From Varroa destructor (lineage: Eukaryota; Arthropoda; Arachnida; Mesostigmata; Varroidae), in assembly GCF_002443255.2 (NCBI RefSeq), contig NW_019211458.1, positions 30,036,485 through 30,100,484 of the forward strand: a DNA stretch of 64,000 bases, read 5' to 3'. Positions 38,180 through 51,047 of this stretch are shown piece by piece. The translations under genes were made by a program, and so were the position numbers. The notes beneath the pieces were generated by a model. The model searched no databases and was not told the origin of the DNA. It worked only from the letters and a program-made list of their open reading frames with translations. Every line of letters begins with the position of its first letter. Within the stretch, counting starts at the first letter, position 1.

Positions 38180-41100
38180 CTGAAATAGAAAAAAAAAGCT
38201 TATATGAGCGAGGCTGAAAATATCTTACTATATCTAATCACAACAGCACCTGTAGACATGGCTGAAATACAGGCGGGTTCACTTGTACTAAAATGAAGAT
38301 CAATTCCAGCAAAAGGGCATATTTGATTGAAGCAAACGATTTAAATAGGAAGAGAGGCAATTAGCTCAAACTACTAAACTAGCTAATGAAATTTTACATC
38401 GGCCGCAAGCGAGATTTAAACCGTTGATAATTGTAAAGTTGCCCCTGTTATTCTGTACGTATCTATAAGCTTGGTAGTCTCTTTGAAAGTTCGTTGTTGT
38501 TGCATCCGCTATCTTCGTCCCACCTGCTACTGCCAAGCCAGTTTATCTATGAAGGGTTTTGACATTTCTTAGGCCGAAACGAGGTAGAATTAGGGTTATC
38601 TGTCCACAAAATTTGGCCTATCGGTACCGTGAGGTGAAGCCTGCGCCCACCGATCAATTACTAGCAACTACTATATGCTACTACTAGTACTACTTCGTGT
38701 CGTAATTGATGCCCCACGGGTTGACGCTTAAAATACGCACCATGCCTGCTATACTAAACCGAGCAGGCTGACTTGCCTAACAGTCGTTCTGATGTCTGCT
38801 CAACATCTTCCTTCATTGGTGAGTCCGAAAAAACACACCGCGCCCTTTTCAGCTTCAATCAACGCTTTGGTATCAGGAGACTTTTTGCCCTTTACGCCAG
38901 CCCCGGTTCCCGTATCAGAGCTTGTCGACCGCTCTGGTGCAGAGCATCGACACTATCAGACTTCGGATAGAGTTTTTATCCGCCAGACATTTTCTTATTG
39001 ATATCGCAGATTCGCGGTTGTTCCATTGGCCTGTGTCCATCGGCCGGTGCCCCAAGCTATCATGCATTGGGCGTATCTCCATGCGACGACCAATGCATCT
39101 GGTCCAGCAGCAGTAGTAGTAGGCGGCAATCGCTGTGGTCTGTTCATTTCGTCAGAATGGCGTTTGCGGTGGTGAAGCCATTACGACGAAGAGCGCAAAG
39201 CTTTTCGTCTTCATCGAACAGGGTGACAGATAGTCTTCGCCGTTGTTACCGCTGCGGGAATATATATGAATGGATGGTTGAAGCTGGACACAGGGCCGAA
39301 ATTTACCCGACAGACAAAGATGCCGAAAAGGCGAGATTGACGAATCGCAATAAAACAAACATCCTCGCTACGTACAGTGTCAGATGGTCTGGCTTGTCTT
39401 CGCTGCGACAATCAGAGCTCTGATTGAATAAAAATAGGCGGAGACACAGCCTAGGATGAGCTCCGTCTACGGGCTTTTCCACAAACAACCCGTGTTCAGG
39501 GTGCGGGCGTCCCATATGGGGCGAGACAAGTCAGGGTCGTGTCTATTCGAATCAATAGAAGCTCACTAGGCGAGTTCATGTCATCGCCGCTTGTAGGTCG
39601 CAGCTCACCAATCACTTGCCGTTATACGATATACTACCAGCAAGTCCTGATCGCGAATCGACGCTGAAGTTTTCATGTCCCAACGAACGGAGATATTCAC
39701 CTACACATACAGAAAGATGGTGCGGATACTTTTCATTGCTGACTTTATAGCTGAGGGAAACGGGAATTACAGAGAGAACGATAGTCGATCAAGACAGCAC
39801 CAGAAAATGTCGCCAGGGTAGGCTTCAAAAATTTATTATACCGACTCATCTGCCCAAGATTGTCTAGCATGCTTCCAGGTGCAGGCTAACTCTGAAGACT
39901 AGTTTCCGAGACTGTCGTGTCTGGTTCGTCTCTGGAATAGCTGCGGCGCTCGTCGAGGCAGTGATGGAGCGACAAATAAACTTAGGTAACTATGCAGCAA
40001 AGAATGCATTGTATATGCGGTTCCTCTGGGAATAACCGAACTATTTGAGCAGGTAAAATATTAAACAGAAAGAAACAACGAAAGGCCGTGGGCCTAATGC
40101 AAGTGATCGCGATGCTGGATTATCCTGTGATGCAGACAGCGAGTGACTGCGTCACCTATAAGCAGAACTCGGAACAAGCCTCGATGGGATACCACGCTAT
40201 GACGAGTCATGCAAGCAACACCATAACTATAGGAAGGCACACGATGCCATCCAAGGTATCACTTACTTAAGGTACTTTACATCATGTGCCTGATATTGTA
40301 AGCACGCACTGCTCGCCTATACAAACCACAATAGCAAAGAAATCCACTGACTATAAAGAATTTCCTATTACCGCTCATAACGGAACAAATAGTGTTGAAA
40401 ATAGTTCAGATACGGTGCGCGATTTCTTTCGTGCAGACCAGATACTCGAGCCCCCCTCGATGTGGTCTAGTGGCTTTGTTATTGTATAAGGAGACCGGTA
40501 AACAACTAGGAAATAAGTGGTAGAACGCACGACCTTATAGTAAGATTTGTCGAACGTTGACATCAAGCGGGAATGTGTGTTGCTTTATTTCTTCAAATCA
40601 GTATATTTCACACGTATAACATATTTAAAGCAAATAAAATACCGAACCTGTACGTACATGCACATCAGGCTATAGTATCTATTTGTTGTACTGGACGTAT
40701 CGAGTAACTGTTACCCTTAGGTAATACAGACATGCTAACAACAAACTTGCCAACCCCCTTTTTGGTTTCCCGCTCACTTTTTTCCTCCTAACGCCCCGCT
40801 TGATACTGTAATGAACGTCCTCTCGTAGGATGGTCGCTAAATGAACAATCTACCCTCATATATGTATACATATATATAGTTGTATCAGGGTATTTATTCG
40901 CGGTTGATTACCGAACTCAACATTTCCCCACACGCAACAGCCGACATCAGTTCATCAGTGTCTTCTGTCCAGATGACGCTCATGATCATAAAGTTGCTGC
41001 TATTATCCTAATTCAAACGTTTCTACAAAAACAGCAGCAGCAACGAGGCGGCAGCTATCGCCGCTTTTACGGCTGTTATTCTTGCTGACGTTGTTGTTGT

Positions 41101-44100
41101 TATCGTCGGTGACGGAACTTGTATCTTCGTAGCGTGGTGATAATGATGACGATTATCTAATTTCCTATCCCGCTGCCACTAGCGACAGCAAGAGCTGAGC
41201 TGCCGTCACGTCGACCGTGACGAAGGCGACTAATTGTCGGATCATTTTGTGTAATCCCATCCGAGAGCCCCACAGTGAAGATGGTGGAAGAGAATAGAAG
41301 CGAGCAATTGTCTTGGGTCCGGTTTACTTGCCCTCGTCGACGCTGGCGGCAGACACAAGCAACATCTCTAGCACTATGGTAGCGACTCCAGCCGAATCAT
41401 GAATTGCACCGGTAAACGAACCGGCGTCATACCATACTTCATGAAAGCGCCGCCGGACTCGTTCCACAGCAGGAAAAGCAGTAAAGGGGCACGGCGAGGG
41501 CGTTCCAAGCGACTCGGCCTTCGCGTGCGAATGCATACACTACATACACACATTTCAATGGAAACCTACATAGAGGATCTGCTATGCAAGTCTAGTGCCG
41601 TCTCATGTGCTTTGTTAGTCTTTTCCACAAATGGGTCCGAGTGTGCACTCGTCTCAGGTGTGGTACTACTCACGAATGTTTCGCTGGAGCGGCCCGAAAC
41701 TGGGTTTAGGTGAAATTAGGTAACGTGACAACTTGAAGACGTTATAGTTTATGATTAGCGTTAATACTAAGTACGGAAAATTATTGGACCATCCAAATGG
41801 TTCAATTAACCATCTGATCACTGCAAATATCAGTATTAGTATACATGTGAGCTATTTATTAGGGGCTCATAATGGGCGCAATATGTGCGGGAGGGGCTTG
41901 ACCGTCCAATGGAACGACATCTAACAATGGCCCCAGGTGCCAAACTCGAAGCTATTAATTTCATGAAGTATAGTGGCACTAGTAATACTAGCGGTAGTAT
42001 ACTAATCAGTAGCGCCGTAAACGGAAAGATCGCATGGAGATCAAATTTAAATAACGCGCAATAACTGCGAACCATCACCGGGCATTGTGTGCTTCCTAGT
42101 TCAATCAAAACATTGACGTACAAATGTAGAAGCTAAAATACGCCTACGAATTACTGGCGCGTCCTCAGCTCAGAGAACGGCAAAGTATAAGGTAGCACAG
42201 GACAAATTGCCAGGCAGGCACACACTCATCAAGTAATCAATTCCACGGTAGTCGACGCCCGAGCCACTATCTAATGTTAGCACGCATCGGCGAACTACCG
42301 GCAAAACTGACTACACCAGTGAGCTCCAGACTGTGTATTAGATAAGTCATCGCGTATCTGACTTAGGTTATATATAGTAGTTGTAACGGTTGCCGTTGCC
42401 GTCGCCGTCGCCGCCGTTGTTGCCCTTCAGCGCTTCAACGTTCGCCGACGAAAAATTAGACTGCCCACATCACAAAGTCATTACAGCTACTCGATGATGG
42501 ATCCCTCGTCATGACAGACGCTTGCGCGACCTTTCAGCCGAGACCAAAACTACACCGAGAGACTCGTAAGCGTATTGGCCTAGCCATATAAACAGCACAC
42601 CAGTCGTAACAATCATGAGTAGCCTTATCATTGTGATCGCTCTCTGCCTCATCGCATGATCAGCATCTAGCAGCAGTGACATCGCCATGAGGATGTCGAA
42701 GTGGTTCGGCCTAGGATAGGTAGAGAACATATAACAAACTAGCGCTTAAATCTGCAATAAAATCGCAGTCAATGGCCGAAGAGATAAGCTGACAGACAAC
42801 GGAACCGCTAGCAGAGCACAACAACAACAACAACAAGGAAAAGTATAAAGCAATGCATGTAGGAAAACCTGAGCTATTAAATGTAACAGGCATTTTCTGT
42901 CGTCTTATAAATGTTGCTTAAAAACATTTGTGTAATATTGCCTAGCTCATCGCCAACTTTGTAATATATACTGATATCGATTCTCGATACTGTTTTGTAA
43001 CCTTGCATTGATTTTTGTTGCGCGAGAGGTGCGCGAATCCTTAGCAGGTCTTTTCTGCTTGATTGACCAGCCGTCCACTCAGCCTACCAAGTCTGAGTTG
43101 GCACTTCCCATACAATCCTAACCCCTCCGAGATAAGGAGCCGTACAACAATAAATCTTTTTCTAGGTTATATCTAGTAGTACTTGTCGGCGTCCGCTCGA
43201 TCAAACGACTGGCGATCTGATCAACGACACTATTCACGTGCCTTGCCCTGTTACGTTTCACTGGACGATGATGCTCCTTTGTCCCTTCCCCATATCTTCC
43301 CCTGGGCGCCTGTTCTTCCTCCGGATGGTCCTGTTTGGTTTTCCGGACGAAGTGCGAGGAAACTGAACTCAGACTTGTCGGAACGAAGCAGACCGCAGCA
43401 TATCTAAATACCCACATGCCTCATTCACTAGCCGCATGCAATCTGTGCCGGTCTGTCGCGTTGCTTACATTAGTGGCTCAGTGTGCACCAGTTGCAGTGA
43501 CACGGAAAGTTCGCTTTACCGGGCCCACTCAATGGACAAGGCTCTTTGTCCTGAGTATATATTTAGAAGTTTGTAAGGGAACACATCCAACGAAAGGGAG
43601 AAAGAAGGTCGATAAGAAGCGTTGATGATAATCGTGTCCTGAGACGATCACAGCCACATGCGCTGTCCTGACCATGACCGAACTAGTTCAATTAGCTTTT
43701 CACATCGGGACGTATTGGTAAAGTGAGTAAACGAATACCTTTATTACTACTCAAGTGATCTCAAATGCGGCCTTTTAGTCTGACGCGCTGGATCAGAGCG
43801 CGGTAGTGACTGTAAAGAACTGTTGTCGGCAAGATCATTAATCGATAGAAAAGTGGCATTGGAGTGTAGAATTGGCTGGCACTTGTTAGGATATAACGGC
43901 AGATTCGTTTAAGATTTGCCATCGTTAGTGTCAGCTCGTATGTACGTAGAAACTTTGCGCTGCCAGGGACAAAGGAAGACAGAGGTAAGATATGAAAAAA
44001 AAAAAAAAAAAGAGCTAAACATATCGCATTTCTACGGGTGTGTATTTTCTGTCAGCAACGACAGAACACTGATCCCACAACAACAAGTGCCGTTAAGGAA

Positions 44101-44829
44101 TAGCAAAGTAATGCCAGCAAATAAGCCAGCTAGCGGGTGAAAATTATCATGTCGTCAACTGCAGAGACTTCTCCTTAAACAATTGGGCATCAGGACAACT
44201 TTGCGAACGGATTTGATATTGGTGGTTTAGCGGGACTTCGTCATAGCAATACACCATAGATATTCCGGTTACACATAATTCTGTCCGGTGCAGCTTGGGA
44301 TGGCGGCATCATCTTTTGATTCTTCTTTAGTTTCTTCCTGTTTTGCTTGTCTATCAATTGAGCTCAATCCGAATACGTTCAATCATAAGACATCGACAGG
44401 CCGACTGAGGACATAAGTCGCAATCAAAGGTTCTTGTATAGACAACTTCATAGCAACAATAGAAAGGTCTTCTTCAAGGTCGCCTTTATACGCAGCAGAG
44501 TTCACGGGCACGATTTACAGCTCGGGCGAATTTCATCACCAGAATCTTAGCCAACTAGTATGACGAGTATTCGAGTCGTAGTTGTCACCATCATTATCAA
44601 AACAGGCATCTGTCCCTTTTAAAAAGAATCACAAACCTCTTGACAGTAATTGCTACAAAGTGGTATTTGTCTATACCATTCACATCCAAGTCCCCACACG
44701 AAACTCTGGAGATTGCTACATCATAGAGTCAGCGAGCGTACGATGCCACTTTTCGAAGCATCGTCAGAACAGCCAGAGAGAGCCAATCCGTAGAAAAGAC
44801 CAGAAAAACCGCACACATAAAAGCTCAAC

Positions 44830-44852
44830 AAAAAAAAAAAAAAAAAAAAAAA
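44830..44852 (+). repeat. Run of 23 A in a ci intron
   Basis: This is an uninterrupted A run on the plus strand. I looked at the sequence before it for a retroposed copy and found only a short lysine-rich open frame with no clear similarity. Confidence 0.9.
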
Positions 44853-45600
44853 CAGCCGAAAATCACAAAATGGGAGAGGGCGGCAAAAAAAGAGGAGCGA
44901 AATAACCAATAACAGCGGAAAGGAAGGCACTGCTATTGCCTTTGCCGCGACGATTCCTTTCGGCTTCAGCGGCCGCTTTGTCAGTGTGATCATACGTTGT
45001 GTTCCTTTATGTTTCGCTCGGTCACCTTGGCAACGTTCTACTATTGGGTCTTCCTAATCGATGTGGGTATTCTTCTATTTGTATAGTGGATTCCTTCTCC
45101 ACTTCTTACTCGCTCCCACGTCGCTTTCTACTCTACTGCTACTTTTGATGTCGTACAACAAGATCCAACATGTGTGCATGTGTGTCTATACGTCGGCGTG
45201 TTTGTCTATTTGTTTGTGCATTTGTGAACTTGGGTAGGCGACTGTCTGTACACGAGTTACATAGTAGTGCGAACGGCACAGTGGTGGCGGCGGCAAAGAT
45301 GACATGCTGGCGAAGTGTGAAACTTTTCCTGGTAGCAACATTCATCAAGAATGATGAAGATGGATTCAGAGGAGGCGCCACATCGGAACAGATAGACGAC
45401 GCTCGAACGAATAGCACACTCAAAGACGAACCGAGGGTCTCACAGACTCACGGATACGCACTTACATATACGAAATCGCCACTGAATCAGCGAACGGTAG
45501 AAAAAAAAGACGACTGAAACAACGACGAAAGGTGCCGACGCGAGAAATAAGAGCATCAAAGGTGATAGTAGCAAATGCAGAGGAAAAGTAACAGGAGCAT

Positions 45601-45635
45601 CAACAACAACAACAGCAGCAGCAGCAGCAGCAGCA
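45601..45635. repeat. (CAA)n(CAG)n trinucleotide repeat
   Basis: Four CAA-type units are followed by about seven CAG units. It lies in an intron and so is not translated in ci. Confidence 0.9.
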
Positions 45636-47422
45636 ATATGGCCACTGACAAGTTCCTTGTAGCCAAAGTTCACTGCAGGCCAATCCGCTGGACGTGTGGC
45701 GTCGGTTCATCTTACGACTGCGGCTACATACATCGAAGTAGATAAAACGCTCACCATAGCGCTTCAGTTGGCGATTTCTTCGCGAGGTCGAAATCTTTGA
45801 CGATGATGTCTAACAAGGCTAGATGGTTCAGGAGAGCCTTTTGTTGCCAGGTGCATTTCCTCTTTCTTGTCGTTTATTGAGTTAAATTTATTGGTTTGGG
45901 GTAATATCGCCATAACTGACACATATATTAGTGCGTATGCTATACGAACGAAAAGAAGCTCATCTTTTTTCTCGCACGTAATCGACCATTCAGAAAGACT
46001 CATAGGATATTTGTCTTATCGAGAATACGGCTACGTCTATGGAACGCATCTGTGGGTTCTCCTCGAAAGACATTTGCCCAGAGCCTGATGCGTGCGCCTG
46101 TCTTTCAGAAAATGCCATATTTATCTGGGAGACGCGTATCATACATCCTGTACATGAATGCCTTAGGAATGAGAAAACACGCAATAGATCAGCGTTTTTC
46201 CTTTGCTCGTGTAGTGGGGCCGAGGATGAGAACTACGGCCAGCAGTGTTATCAGTGTTTCAAATAAGACTCTTCTCACAAAAGTCTAATAAAACGATAAT
46301 TGAACGGGTTTATACAGGCCAATCGAAGCCACTAGTAACAGCAGTGCTGACACAAAGGTAGCTCACGAAACAATCAAATATGTATGTTGAGACCATTGAG
46401 ATTACTGGCTTGCGTGCGTTGGGATTAGCCATAACCCAACGCCGTAATGAACGTTTCTATGACAGCTAAAAGAAAAATCCACGCGTTTCTATGGAACGGG
46501 ACTATGCAAGCAAACAGTATATTAAACTAGGCATGTTTTTGAATGGACAAGAAGATGGCTCTCAAATATTCCGGTGACGGTCTCTATCGAAGCCGGCGTC
46601 TATCCATTATTCTTTTCATGCGCCTGACGATGTCTAACGAACAAAATAAGCGTCAGTAATTGTTTTCTCACACACAGCGTATAATACGTTTGATGCCATT
46701 TAATGATTAGAGGCTGTTCGTAGATGTCGTCGCGCGTCGCCATACAAATTAGCTAAACACTTCGTGTTACCAGTAACCACTAATATCAGTAACTCGACAG
46801 TCGCGAGCCGATACGGGATGACTGAATTCACGATCGTCTTCATCGTTACTGAACGCGCTTCTAACGGTGATAGCGTGAAAAACAAAACTGGTCGGTGTCG
46901 TCATCCGTTGGATAGGTACCGAAAGACTGCTGGGAGTAAAGTCGAACGAAAGCTGCGAATCCGTACTTGGACATAATCAGCTCTTCTGTGACCTAAGAAA
47001 TGCTTCGACTATCCATTCCATTATCCTGGTTCGTGATAAATAGAAGAAAGTGCCAAACAGATAAGTAGAACTAACTATCTGGTTAAGACTGGGCGCAATA
47101 AAACTGGGCCTGTCTTCACGTCGCACGTACAAAACGATGTTGGCTATGCATATCGAATACTGTTATCACAATCTCGTGCCACCCAAGGCTCGCTTTGTCA
47201 ACTTAGCAAGTTAGAGTTAGCCTAAACTAAGAACAAAGCGCAAATCGCAATAACGAAAACTTGATAAGTAAACATGTTGATTATGGTAAGTCCCTTCACG
47301 CTAGTACTAGTACCGGCCTGAAACAAGGAGACAAGAGAAGGGGAATGGGCTACGTTCGACTCGTTTCCCCATGAGAACGCTTCATAGAAATTTCGTATTA
47401 AATGTTTTATCCCGACTCTTAC

Positions 47423-47634
47423 CTGAGATGTGTTTTGAGATTTTCCAGTCTCGAGTAGGCTTTTTGACAGCCCTCGAACGTGCACTTGTTGGGTTTCTCG
47501 CCCGTGTGACGACGCATATGCACGACAAGCATGTACATGGCCTTAAACGGTTTTTCTTCGCGGGAGCACTCCTGCCATCGGCAAACGTAGGCCTTCTTGT
47601 TAGTCTGTATGTGATCCTTTTGTAGATGGTCCAC
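47423..47634 (-). CDS. ci: ci exon: end of finger 1, fingers 2 and 3
   Basis: The exon has 70 codons plus two bases. It opens [18 protein letters not shown], completing finger 1. Finger 2 is C-RWQE-C with H-MRR-H, in the context [19 protein letters not shown]. Finger 3 is C-TFEG-C with [13 protein letters not shown] across the next junction. The TGEKP-type linkers are intact. Fingers 4 and 5 make most base contacts in GLI complexes, while 2 and 3 track the backbone (established knowledge). The acceptor is catcttcctag and the donor gtaaga. The exon ends CTC-AG, and the first G of the next exon completes AGG (Arg), giving the family sequence [10 protein letters not shown]. Frame and length fit other Ci/GLI proteins without insertion or deletion. 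Confidence 0.98.
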
Positions 47635-48624
47635 CTAGGAAGATGGGAAACATGAAGACAAGAAAGCAACGTTTTCGTTAGACTGAGACAAGGTTCGATC
47701 AGATCAAATTAGCGACACGAACGTTTAGAATATCCTATTTATCAATCGAGCTGTCCAAACAAGTTGCACTATATTTCGTCAAACTGGTCCTTCCTTATTA
47801 GAGCCTTCGTATTACAAATTACAGTGGTTTCAACAGTCAACGTAATCCCATAACCATGCATAACTAACCTAAATATGAATAAAAATACTGATCAATTGTT
47901 CGAATCCAGAGATAAGATTTAACTAACGAATCTCGCTATAGAATCTGCATCTTCAGCTACGACTGGCATCTTTTACATTATTCATGATGTTCGACTTGAA
48001 TAACGCTATCGGCAGCTATGCAGCCATCGAAGCCAATCTCGAAAACCCAACGGGTCGAATAAAGGCGCGAGCTAGATCTGCTGAACGATGATTCAATTGT
48101 TGAAAATAAGACTGCTAAGGCGGCTTCACTGCTCTGATATTGTGCCGATGCGTTTCTAGTATTGTGCTTATCTCAATGGAAAGGAACGGCTAGTCCACAA
48201 ATGATCACGAAGATTCTATATATATATCTAGAGGAAGAAGGTGCTTATCCGCTGTTATATCGGTGCTCGAGTCTTGTTGGATGCTGGCTAAAGGTTCAGG
48301 AGACAGAGATATCGAGGGTGCGATACTGCACCACACAGAGGAAACAAACGAAAGGTTGGTACTGGGCAGACAAAGGAAGGTCGCACAAGCGCAAACCGCT
48401 GGGTGACTGGCGACGCAATATAGTCTCGTAGTTGAGAAGAGCAGAGCCTCCTTCTACCTGTCTTTGTATATTTGAGTTGGCGCTTGCTTATTTATTGAGT
48501 TTATGGAACTTGAACGTTCGATCAGTGTCATCTTCATCTTTCCGTTAATTAGATCTTGCAGCGACCAGACCACTACCTGTACACCCTACATGCATTGAAG
48601 GAAAGTTTTCCATAAATCCTGATA

Positions 48625-48628
<4 letters not shown>

Positions 48629-48694
<66 letters not shown>
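48629..48694. repeat. Compound (CT)n(AT)n microsatellite in a ci intron
   Basis: About 15 CT units run directly into about 18 AT units on the plus strand. It is likely length-variable. Confidence 0.95.
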
Positions 48695-48696
<2 letters not shown>

Positions 48697-49966
48697 AGAG
48701 AGAGGAACTTAACGCATAAGCATACATACACACACGCCGAGATATAGCAGACTTAGACATATTACTACACGGAACAGAACGGTTGATCCGGTAATTCTGT
48801 CTTCTATATCCCGCCCTTCGTATATCTAAAGAAAAAAAACCTGCTTCTAGGATGTGGATCAAGAAAACCAATGCAGGCAATATTCAGGTAAGTTTACAAA
48901 GAGACGGACTAGCCGAAGTAAACGATTCACCGCGCGCGTTCAAAAAGTCCATCGCCGCCTGCAAGAAACCCGCATACAACGCTTGAAGTGTTCAAAATAG
49001 CCGGTAGAACAGCGGATGAGCTTGGTGCCGCACTGCCAGAGCGGCTATTATTTCGCGGCGAAGAAGCGAGCCACGACAGGTTAGGTTGAGATTCGATTAC
49101 GGTCGCATTAGATTTGCTGACTCCTCAGCCATCAAGTTCTATGCATAGAAAGCTGTCTGGCGGTCCATTCTTCCTCAACGATGATGGCGGCGTCGGCAGT
49201 AGCGGGTGCTGATTCTATGATACATGACACAGTGGTAGAGTTTTCGCTGTCTTCATTTTCGCTGTTGATGCAAATGTCTCTGGGTAGTGGTATCGAATTG
49301 AATAAGGAGGCAGAGCGAGCGCCCCGCTCACTTCTGTGGCGGCACTCCAGCGGCTGGCACCGCGCGGGCGGCAGCACCCTTTCACAAAATTCGAATCCCG
49401 AGACCCCCGAAAAGCGACGGCAGCGGCTAGCTCGTCGCATTGAGCGTCGTCCACGCTTAACAATTAACCTCATCGACTACAATAATCCATTTAATACGGC
49501 GCAACCGGCATCGACTCAAGGAAGAAGATCGATCGGCATTTCGATCCACAATGCCATACTATATTGCGACTACTAGCAGATATTTATTCTAGTAAATGTG
49601 TTTCTCCTAGATAGCCACTATAGACTCGGGCAAAACGTCTACCAGCTAAATCGATCAACCTCGACGCTAATGGATCTCAACCTAATGGCAGAAGAGAGTC
49701 GTTTAACGGACTAGCGGACGTCCACATCTTCCGTGATAACCCCGCGACCGTCAAACGTATAGCAACGTAGACAGCAAATAGGACAGCGAAAAACGCAAGA
49801 GTATGGAAATAGTCTTAGTGTTGGGGCCATACGGTCCTTTTCAATCAATGTTTCCAATCTGTCTACTTTCGTTTGCAATTAGCCAGTCTGTCATTGGAAA
49901 AAGTCTTCTGGAATATCAGTTTGTCTAGTTTCTAAATCGCTGTTTCCAATAAAGCCATTGCCCGTT

Positions 49967-49972
49967 ACTTGC
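49967..49972 (-). other. Non-canonical GC splice donor (gcaagt) of the finger 1/finger 2 intron
   Basis: The exon ends ..CAACTG and the intron starts gcaagt. Apart from T to C at the second base this is a perfect match to U1, the usual form of GC-AG introns. The acceptor partner is cttcctag above 47634. Joining here in phase 0 gives QQQL-VDHL with correct finger spacing. The only close GT (gcaa-gt) adds four bases and breaks the frame through fingers 2 to 5. Confidence 0.88.
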
Positions 49973-50113
49973 CAGTTGTTGTTGCGTGTCAAATTGAATG
50001 GTGCACTCCCCCCAGTGGCAATTCGTTTCGACGAAGTCCGGCTCGTCCGAATCATCCTTCGACTCTTCCTTGATCTCGGTCTTGATTTCAACGTTCGTAC
50101 TCGAAACCACATC
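49973..50113 (-). CDS. ci: ci exon: acidic linker and zinc finger 1
   Basis: This exon has 47 codons, phase 0 at both ends. It starts DVVSSTNVEIKTEIKEESKD, an acidic linker, then DEPDFVETNCHWGEC opens zinc finger 1. The cysteine pair is C-HWGE-C; the two histidines (H-LQKD-H) are supplied by the next exon. DFVETNCHW matches arthropod Ci closely (established knowledge). In GLI proteins finger 1 makes little base contact and packs against finger 2. The acceptor above the exon is good (cgcccttgcag). The donor is gcaagt instead of gtaagt: QQQL joined to VDHLQKDHI restores the family sequence exactly, whereas the nearby GT three bases further on would shift the frame. Confidence 0.96.
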
Positions 50114-50316
50114 CTGCAAGGGCGAAAAGATTAGGATACGTTGTATAAGCTAGAGCTTTTTTCCCGTTTCTAAGTTCTCGCCATTCATGAAAAGCCATTG
50201 TATCTGTTTGTATTGGTCGTATACACATCTTATTTGTTCGATACACATCCGCAGGCATGCGAGCACTGATACGGATTTCCGATACTATCACAATGATCAG
50301 GCAAAAATACGCTTGC

Positions 50317-51047
50317 TTTTTTTTTTTTTTTTTTTTTTTAATATAGGATCCGTCTAATCACTTCTAATAAAAGCTTTCAATGTAGGACATGATGAGCTCC
50401 ATTTCATGCGCACTTTATGGGTAGTGTAAGTTACTATACGCCCGCAATTTCCTACAGCGAACCCCCAGATAATGTTGATGGCTCTCCTTTCTTAATATAG
50501 GTATATATACGCATTGATGTGCCCATTATTCTGTAACTTTTGTTCGCTACCAGTTTCTGTAGTTCATTCATCGAGCTTTGAAGTCGGCTCACCAATATTT
50601 GCTTAACTTCTATGCCTCTGTTTAGTTGTTTCTTAAATCTCATCTTCTTGTCGAAAATGGACTTAGGTATGGCAATTAATACGAATTCGCTTAACGGTGC
50701 CGTCCCGGAACAATATAGGCAGATGATTGCTTCGCCCGATGATCCATGCGTTCCAGTGAAGTCTATATGCATCGACCCAGTTTTATTCTGCTGCTTCTTC
50801 ACTTCGCGTTCGAAAACCCAGTTTACCCCACCCAACTCAAGTTCAACTGTCCCCGATAGCTCCGAACCGTACCTTTGCGAGGAAGGACCCACAGTTCCTC
50901 TCGTATCGCTCGTCTTTCGAAACTGCATTCGATGCATTGTTCCATCGGTCAAACAGCCGAGAACGGATCGCTGCAACCTCCCTTCAACTCCCAGCACCCA
51001 ATAGCAAAGAACCAATTCCGTTTCTCAGCATCATCAAAGAATTTTAC
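50317..51047 (-). pseudogene. Unidentified open frame with A tail, probable retroposed copy inside a ci intron
   Basis: On the minus strand an open frame runs from just below 51030 to a TAG at 50452, about 190 codons. The first ATG (MHRMQFRKTSD) leaves about 160 residues. It reads like protein, with stretches such as VELELGGVNWVFEREVKK, HIDFTGTHGSSGEAIICLYC and FVLIAIPKSIFDKKM, and it has no low-complexity bias. About 110 bases after the stop come ATTAAA and 23 consecutive A (plus-strand T run 50317-50339), as expected of a reverse-transcribed polyadenylated message. Just upstream another frame gives KFFDDAEKRNWFFAIGCW and then shifts out of register with the long frame, which suggests a broken copy. 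That stretch begins right after a tttttgtgtacag acceptor-like site (near 51047), so a real exon is an alternative. I do not recognise the family and found no target-site duplication. Confidence 0.35.

Larger units (their letters stand above)
38180..47422 (-). other. ci intron, about 9.2 kb, phase 2
   Basis: The donor is gtaaga and the acceptor ttctatttcag. It interrupts the arginine codon of HLRSH in finger 3. It contains A runs at 43995-44011 and 44830-44852, a CAA/CAG repeat at 45601-45635, and an 18-bp AT-rich palindrome near 40857-40874. Open frames within it (for example on the plus strand at 38.9-39.4 kb) are short, overlap on both strands and lack recognisable domains. No nested gene is supported. 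Confidence 0.92.
47635..49972 (-). other. ci intron, about 2.3 kb, phase 0, GC-AG type
   Basis: This intron splits zinc finger 1 between its cysteine and histidine pairs. It contains a CT run followed by an AT run (48629-48694). Overlapping open frames on both strands at 49.1-49.6 kb have no recognisable content. I see nothing else. Confidence 0.88.

Noticed and set aside
49132..49576. Overlapping frames of 113 and 131 codons on opposite strands inside the ci intron
   Set aside because: Mutually overlapping, no domain, no clear splice sites, and not needed for the ci frame.
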